From contig NZ_CP114205.1 of assembly GCF_027497495.1 (NCBI RefSeq), positions 2,604,001 to 2,668,000 of the forward strand: a stretch of 64,000 nucleotides of DNA, in the 5' to 3' direction. The stretch is from Streptomyces tubercidicus. Its GTDB lineage: Bacteria; Actinomycetota; Actinomycetes; Streptomycetales; Streptomycetaceae. This document shows, in pieces, positions 59,447-64,000 of the stretch. Both the position numbers and the translations under genes were made by a program. Every line of letters starts with the position of its first letter. The first letter of the stretch is position 1. Under the pieces are notes generated by a model. The model saw only the letters and a list, made by a program, of their open reading frames with translations, had not been told where the DNA came from and ran no database searches.

Positions 59447-60661
59447 ATGCCCCCCGTCTTCGCCCATGGCCGCCTCCGCCTCTACCTGCTCAAGCTGCTG
59501 GACGAGGCCCCGCGGCACGGCTACGAGATCATCCGTCTCCTGGAGGAGCGCTTCCAGGGCCTCTACGCCCCCTCCGCCGGCACGGTCTACCCCCGGCTGG
59601 CGAAGCTGGAGGCCGAGGGCCTGGTGACCCACACGACCGAGGGCGGCCGCAAGGTCTACTCGCTCACCGACGCCGGACGGGCCGAACTCGCCGATCGCGG
59701 CGGCGAGTTGGCCGAGCTCGAACTGGAGATCCGGGAGTCGGTCGCCGCACTCGCCTCCGACATCCGGGAGGACGTGAGCGGTTCGGCGCGGGATCTGCGC
59801 CGCGAGATCCGGGAGGCCGCCCAGCAGGCCCGCAGGGACGCCCGAGGCTCCGCCGGGGCCGGGCGGACCGGCGACGGGACGGCGGACGCCGGGCGCGAGG
59901 CCGGACACGGGGCCGGGCACGGGGCCGGGGAGCGGCCGTTCCAGGACGCGGCCGACTACTTCGACGGCCTGTTCCGCGACAAGGAGTCCTGGCAGCAGGC
60001 GAAGGAGGAGTTCGGGCGCGCCAAGGAGGAGTGGAAGGAGCAGGCCCGCCGGGCCAAGGAGGAGAGCCGGCGCGCCAAGCAGGATGCCCAGCGGGCCCGT
60101 AAGCAGGCCAGGGACGCCCAGGTGTTCGCGCGCGAGGAGGTCCAGCGGGTCCTCAAGCGGGTGCAGGAGCAGGCCCAGGGGGCGGTGCGCTCGGGCGACT
60201 GGTCCGGCGCGGTGCGCGAGGCGCTGTCCGAGGTGTCCCGCGAGGTCGGCCGCTTCACCGGCGCGCCGTCGGAAGCCCGGCGCGGTGACGGCGAGGCGGG
60301 CGCGGCCGGACGCAGCAACGGCGAGACCGGCGCGGCCGAACGGGCCGGTCAGGACACCGGGACCGAGGTCACCGTCGAGCGCGTCGATCAGCCCGGGGAG
60401 GCCCCCGGGCAGGACGCGGCGGCGGAGGCCCCACCGGCCCCGGAGTGGGCGAAGGAACCGGCCGGTGACAACCCCGCCCGCGACTTCGACCGGCTCCTGG
60501 ACCGCTTCCGCGACGATCTGCGGGACGCGGCACGCGACCACGGCGTCACGGCCGCACAGCTCAAGGAGTCCCGCCGCCGACTGTCGACGGCCGCCGCCCA
60601 TATCGGCGCGCTGCTGCGGCACCCGGAGGAGTACGCGTCCCGCACCGAGCGGGACGACTGA
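59447..60661 (+). CDS. PadR-family regulator with long coiled-coil C-terminus
   Basis: 404 residues. Residues 8-95 form a PadR winged helix: RLRLYLLKLLDEAPRHGYEIIRLLEERF, then YAPSAGTVYPRLAKLEAEGLVTH and GGRKVYSLTDAG. Instead of the usual ~90-residue end, a long extension follows: a Glu/Arg/Ala-rich helical stretch (about 100-280) with coiled-coil character (KEEFGRAKEEWKEQARRAKEE), then a disordered segment and a final helix. ATG 59447 comes 2 nt after the DUF4097 stop. It probably represses the upstream dyads; the tail may scaffold or sense envelope partners. Confidence 0.88.
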   Translation: MPPVFAHGRLRLYLLKLLDEAPRHGYEIIRLLEERFQGLYAPSAGTVYPRLAKLEAEGLVTHTTEGGRKVYSLTDAGRAELADRGGELAELELEIRESVAALASDIREDVSGSARDLRREIREAAQQARRDARGSAGAGRTGDGTADAGREAGHGAGHGAGERPFQDAADYFDGLFRDKESWQQAKEEFGRAKEEWKEQARRAKEESRRAKQDAQRARKQARDAQVFAREEVQRVLKRVQEQAQGAVRSGDWSGAVREALSEVSREVGRFTGAPSEARRGDGEAGAAGRSNGETGAAERAGQDTGTEVTVERVDQPGEAPGQDAAAEAPPAPEWAKEPAGDNPARDFDRLLDRFRDDLRDAARDHGVTAAQLKESRRRLSTAAAHIGALLRHPEEYASRTERDD

Positions 60662-60678
60662 GCCGACGGGGCCGGGCC

Positions 60679-60726
60679 GGCCATGGCGGGGCGGGCGCAC
60701 CCTGAGGCGCCCGCCCCGCCATGGCC
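60679..60726. terminator. long perfect hairpin between PadR and beta-lactamase genes
   Basis: A perfect 20-bp stem (60679-60698 with 60707-60726) and an 8-nt loop between convergent genes. It contains an inner CCATGG palindrome. No T-run. Very stable; should stop both transcripts. Confidence 0.75.
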
Positions 60727-60740
60727 GCCCGCCCCGCCGC

Positions 60741-61904
60741 TCAGCTCAAGGCCACCGGCTCCGGTGCCCCGACACACCCCCGCAGCGCCCCGATGAGCCG
60801 ATCGACCCGCGGGTCGTCACCGGCCCCCATCAGGTTGGCGGTATACGCGAACCCCACGCCGAACTCATCATCACCGAAGGCGAATTGACCACCCGCCCCG
60901 CTGTTGCCGAAGGACCGTGCGCCGAGCAGCCGGCGGAACGGCGCGTCGACGAGGAAGCCGCTCCCCCAGCGGGCGCCGAGGTCCGGGAACCCGGACCAGG
61001 ACGCACCGCCCGACAGCTGCCGGACCGCGTCGGTCACGGTGTCGGCGCCGAGCAGCCGCGGGGCGCCGTCCACCCCGGTGGCGACCGCCGCGTACAGCGC
61101 CGCCAGCCCGCGTGCGGTCGAGACCGCGCCCGCAGCGGGGAATTCGGCGGTCAGCAGGGCGGGCGAGTTGTAGCCGTGCGGATCGTCGAGACCGGGGAAG
61201 GGCAGTACGCCGTTCATCGTCAGGGCCCGTATGGGCAGCAGATCGGCGCTCGGCATCGGGGAGCGCCCCTCGGCCTCGGCGAGCCGGGCCAGCCGCGGCA
61301 CCTCCGTCTGCGGCATCCCGATCCAGGTCCGCAGCCCCAGCGCGTCGCCGATGGCCTCGCGGAAGTAACCGCCGGGCGTACGGCCGGTCAGCCGCCGGAT
61401 CAGCTCGCCGACGATATAGCCGAAGGCGTGCGCGTGGTACTCGTACGCGGTGCCGGGCTCATAGAGCGGCGGCTGCTCCTCCAGGGCACGGATCACCGGC
61501 GTCCACCGGGTCAGCTCCTCGAAGGTCAACTGCCGCTCGGCGAGCGGGATTCCGGCGGTGTTGGACAGCACCATCCGGGTGGTGATCCGCTCCTTGCCCT
61601 CCTGGGCGAACTCCGGCCAGTAGTGGGCCACCGGGGCGTCGAGGTCCAGCGTCCCCTGCTGGGCGAGCAGATGGGCGCAGACGCTGAGGAGGCCCTTGGC
61701 GAGGGACATGACCGGCAGGACGGTGTCCGCGTCCCACGCCCGCCCGGTCCGGTCGTCGGCGGTCCCGCCCCACAGGTCGACGACCTTGCGCCCGTCCGCG
61801 AACACGGCCACGGCGGCGCCGAGTTCCCGGCCCTCGGCGAAGTTCCGGGCGAAGGCGTCCGCGACGGCCCCGAACCCCTCGTCGGCCCATCCCTGCTGTG
61901 GCAT
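60741..61904 (-). CDS. beta-lactamase-family serine hydrolase (esterase-like)
   Basis: 387 residues of the serine beta-lactamase/EstB-like fold. Catalytic S-x-x-K is S-L-A-K in VMSLAKGLL near residue 67. The Tyr-containing loop is YEYHAHAFGY near 153, and a late FGNSGAGGQFAFG supplies the third motif in place of KTG. No signal peptide, so it is cytoplasmic; more likely an esterase or transacylase than a true beta-lactamase. Start ATG 61904. It is divergent from the SCO6745-like gene. Confidence 0.88.
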   Translation of the reverse strand: MPQQGWADEGFGAVADAFARNFAEGRELGAAVAVFADGRKVVDLWGGTADDRTGRAWDADTVLPVMSLAKGLLSVCAHLLAQQGTLDLDAPVAHYWPEFAQEGKERITTRMVLSNTAGIPLAERQLTFEELTRWTPVIRALEEQPPLYEPGTAYEYHAHAFGYIVGELIRRLTGRTPGGYFREAIGDALGLRTWIGMPQTEVPRLARLAEAEGRSPMPSADLLPIRALTMNGVLPFPGLDDPHGYNSPALLTAEFPAAGAVSTARGLAALYAAVATGVDGAPRLLGADTVTDAVRQLSGGASWSGFPDLGARWGSGFLVDAPFRRLLGARSFGNSGAGGQFAFGDDEFGVGFAYTANLMGAGDDPRVDRLIGALRGCVGAPEPVALS

Positions 61905-62265
61905 CAGCTGCTGCTCTCTTCCTCGCGTGGTGCGGCACCGGCCCCGCGGGCCCCCGGCCGGTCACCGTACGTGCGCGGCCGCCCGCGTTCGACCGAATTT
62001 CCGGTCCGCGGTGCGTTCCGGCCACCGGGCCCGCGGCGACCGGAACCGGAAGCTCCCCAACCGGCCGTGTGTTACCCACAGTTGCCATCTACGGCCGGGA
62101 TTCACGCGGCGTAATCGGGGAAGTCACTACTTCGCACGGCTTTTCGCCCGGCACCGGGTTCCAGGGAGCCCCAGCTGCCCGATTCCGCGGACCGGCGGCC
62201 GTGTTCCGGACCACGGTCCATGTCTCCCGTCTGCGCACGCATCGTGAAGGCCATGAGGTAAAGCG
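61905..62265. other. gene-free divergent promoter region
   Basis: About 360 bp between the hydrolase and the SCO6745-like gene. No supported ORF. A relatively AT-rich zone near 62090-62150 could hold promoters. GAGGT lies 6 nt before the ATG at 62266. Confidence 0.5.
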
Positions 62266-63147
62266 ATGTCGGAATACCTTTCGGTCGCCCGCCGGATGTG
62301 GCACCTGCTGGAGCCACTGCACGCCACGCTGTACTTCGCCCCCGAGGCGCGCCAGATAGCCGCCGACCTCGGCCATGACGTGGCGTCCCGCTGGCCCAGC
62401 TACTTCGCCTGGCGTACGGCTCCGCTGGGCGCCGCCGGGCCCGAACTGGTCGCCGCGACGTACTACACCTTCAGCCCGCGGATGATCTCCCGCTACCTCC
62501 CACGGATCTGGACCGTCGCGGAACCGGCCAAGGTGCTGGACGCCCGGCTGCTGGCGATGGACCGTGCGCTGACCGCCCTCGTCGACGGCCGGCTGACCAC
62601 CGCACAGCTCACCGAGGCGGCCGGGCTGGCCCGCCAGGCCGCCGAGAACGCCGGTCCCGCCGCCCGCCCGCTGGCCGCCGCCAACCGCGATCTGCCCTGG
62701 CCGGACGCGCCGCATCTGGTGCTCTGGCAGGCCGCGACCGTCCTCCGTGAACACCGCGGCGACGGCCATCTGGCGGCCCTGCTGACCTGCGAACTCGACC
62801 CCTGTGAGGCCCTGGTGTCGTTCGCCGCGATCGGTGCCGCACCGGCCGCCGACTTCGTGGGGCGCGGCTGGAGCGCCCAGGAGTGGAGCGACGCCCGGCA
62901 CCGCCTCGCCGCCCGTGGCTGGATCGCCCCGGACGGCACCGCGACCGACCGCGCCCACAAGGAGCGCGAGGCGATCGAGCGGACAACCGACCGGCTGGCG
63001 GCCGGACCATGGCGGGCACTGGGCCACTCCCGCGCCGAACGGCTGGCCCACCTGCTCCACCCGCTGCTCGCCGCGGTCTTCGAGGCCGGATATCTTCCGC
63101 GGCACAGCACGCTGGGCATCGGGAGGGTGAAGGTCCGCTACCCGTAG
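62266..63147 (+). CDS. SCO6745-family helix-turn-helix-like protein
   Basis: 293 residues, full length. Characteristic patterns are ARRMWHLLEPLHATLYFAPEA at the start, YFAWRTAPLGAAGPELVAATYYTFSPRMI, and AHKEREAIERTTDRLAAGPW at the C-terminal half, matching the SCO6745 (HTH_67-type) group. The family is actinobacterial, with a putative winged-helix end and unknown function; it may be a regulator. Start ATG 62266 is well placed behind GAGGT. It converges with the ClpN gene. Confidence 0.85.
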   Translation: MSEYLSVARRMWHLLEPLHATLYFAPEARQIAADLGHDVASRWPSYFAWRTAPLGAAGPELVAATYYTFSPRMISRYLPRIWTVAEPAKVLDARLLAMDRALTALVDGRLTTAQLTEAAGLARQAAENAGPAARPLAAANRDLPWPDAPHLVLWQAATVLREHRGDGHLAALLTCELDPCEALVSFAAIGAAPAADFVGRGWSAQEWSDARHRLAARGWIAPDGTATDRAHKEREAIERTTDRLAAGPWRALGHSRAERLAHLLHPLLAAVFEAGYLPRHSTLGIGRVKVRYP

Positions 63148-63250
63148 GGGCGGGCACAGCCGGGCCACCACACGGGGGCCGCCGACGGCCATGAGGCGCC
63201 CCCTACACCCCCCGGCCCACCGGGCCCACCTGCCTGCCCGCCCACCCGGC

Positions 63251-63814
63251 TCAACTCGCCCGCTTGCCCCGCACCCCGTCCAGCAACCGCACCACCGCGT
63301 CATGGGTCACCCCGTGATCGGCGAGCACCGCGGCGGCCGCTCCGGGCCTGGCGGTCAGCGCGAGCAGCAGATGCTCATCGCCCAGCGACCGCTCGCCCCG
63401 GCCGGCCGCGATCCGCAGGGCGCGCTCCAGTACGGCCTTCGCCTCGGCGGTGAAGGGCCGGCGCACCCGCTTCCGGCGCCCGGCCGTCCCGTCGGCGGCC
63501 AGCGCGCCCACCCCGTGGGCCTCCTCCACCCGCGCCACGATCGCGTCGATATCGATCCCCATCCCGGCCAGCGCCGCCGCGTCCGCCGTCGAGACCCCGC
63601 CGCGCCGCCGCACCTCCGCGAGGGCGTCCGCCACCGACTCCCGCCGCTCGTGGACACCGAGCGCGGCGAGCACCCCGGCGGCCGGTGAGTCCGTCCGCTC
63701 CAGCAGCGCGAGCAGCAGCTCCGGTTCGCCGATCGTGCCGCTTCCGCCGCGATCCGCCTGCTCCGCCGCGCCGCGCACCACCGCGCGCGCCCCGGCCGTG
63801 AACCTCTCGAACAT
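63251..63814 (-). CDS. double Clp-N domain protein
   Basis: 187 residues. Two Clp_N repeats are visible: MFERFTAGARAVVRGAAEQA...GEPELLLALLE and RRPFTAEAKAVLERALRIAAGRGERSLGDEHLLLALT. There is no AAA+ module, so it is a stand-alone Clp-N protein that may bind ClpC-type substrates or adaptors. The frame is open to 63883; ATG 63814 aligns with the domain start. Its ATG overlaps the TGA of the HTH gene by one base (TGATG), so the two are translationally coupled. Such HTH/Clp-N pairs are common in streptomycetes. Confidence 0.85.
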   Translation of the reverse strand: MFERFTAGARAVVRGAAEQADRGGSGTIGEPELLLALLERTDSPAAGVLAALGVHERRESVADALAEVRRRGGVSTADAAALAGMGIDIDAIVARVEEAHGVGALAADGTAGRRKRVRRPFTAEAKAVLERALRIAAGRGERSLGDEHLLLALTARPGAAAAVLADHGVTHDAVVRLLDGVRGKRAS

Positions 63815-64000
63815 CAGCGCCTCCCGTGCTTCTTGTGCACTGCCTGCCTGCTGACACCCAGCTCCGCCGCGATCTCCTGCCATGACCAGCCCTGCGCGCG
63901 GGCGCTGCGCACCTGCACGGCTTCGAGCTGCTCCAGCAGCCGACGGAGCGCGGCCACGGCGCGGAGCCCGACCCTGGGGTCCCGATCGCCGGCCCGCTCG
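63814..64000 (-). CDS. helix-turn-helix protein, C-terminal part (runs off window)
   Basis: The last ~61 residues of a minus-strand gene: LRAVAALRRLLEQLEAVQ, then ARAQGWSWQEIAAELGVSRQAVHKKH and a short basic end. The HTH pattern (IAAELGVSRQAVHKK) is clear. The stop TGA at 63814-63816 overlaps the ATG of the Clp-N gene. The upstream part lies beyond the window. A two-gene unit with the Clp-N protein is likely. Confidence 0.8.
   Translation of the reverse strand, partial: ERAGDRDPRVGLRAVAALRRLLEQLEAVQVRSARAQGWSWQEIAAELGVSRQAVHKKHGRR

Noticed and set aside
60741..61904. True antibiotic-resistance beta-lactamase
   Set aside because: SxxK is present, but there is no signal peptide and no KTG motif; an esterase-like hydrolase is more likely.

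Overview
The window is chromosomal DNA of a Streptomyces or very close relative. GC is high with strongly GC-biased third codon positions, GTG and TTG starts are frequent, and it carries actinomycete markers: a conservon (cvnA-D), a DUF397-free lysA-hom-thrC block, a multifunctional 2-oxoglutarate decarboxylase (Kgd), an HspR-type HAIR box in front of lon, and an SCO6745-type protein. From memory, the core order (lysA/hom/thrC to lon to kgd) matches the S. coelicolor SCO5355 to SCO5281 stretch; this was not checked by alignment.

Layout. 0-4.8 kb (minus): thrC (partial), hom, lysA, an ArgS paralogue without its catalytic core, and a single-domain response regulator, i.e. aspartate-family amino acid synthesis. 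5.0-11.9 kb: tRNA-Arg(CCG) with a strong terminator, then an accessory block with a DUF3800 protein and three related nuclease/DUF2075 proteins, one with a ruined P-loop. 11.9-13.5 kb: a P450 preceded by two very short reading frames. 13.9-19.8 kb: a secreted SH3-like protein, a SEDS/PBP cell-wall pair, an unusual HD-hydrolase/ABC-ATPase fusion and an alpha/beta hydrolase. 19.8-23.2 kb: two divergent diiron proteins and a TetR regulator. 23.3-29.3 kb: a conservon whose fifth gene is a styrene-monooxygenase-like flavoprotein. 29.7-41.2 kb: PP2C-like phosphatase, MarR, GH25 muramidase, lon, Cys-cluster/pentapeptide protein, DUF1877, two membrane proteins, spermidine-synthase-like protein and an OmpR-type two-component pair. 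41.5-45.2 kb: kgd.

45.3-57.4 kb (minus) is the most unusual region. A vWA-MoxR-VMAP ternary conflict-type cassette (Trypco1 protein, trypsin-VMAP protein, MoxR ATPase, vWA/SAV_2336-type protein) runs head to tail into a radical-SAM peptide cassette: a 72-residue FxsA-like precursor, an FxsB-like rSAM/SPASM enzyme and a TIR-like/NB-ARC/TPR protein (FxsT-like). The precursor lacks the C-terminal FxSxx signature and ends in a Tyr-Tyr-Glu-Asp tail instead. I regard this as the best candidate for an undescribed system: NTP-dependent sensing and proteolysis coupled to a modified peptide.

57.6-64 kb: DUF6104 protein, a small secreted protein, a DUF4097/PadR pair with a long coiled-coil PadR tail, a beta-lactamase-family hydrolase, an SCO6745-family protein and a ClpN/HTH pair cut by the window end. 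No rRNA, CRISPR array, insertion sequence or integrase was seen.
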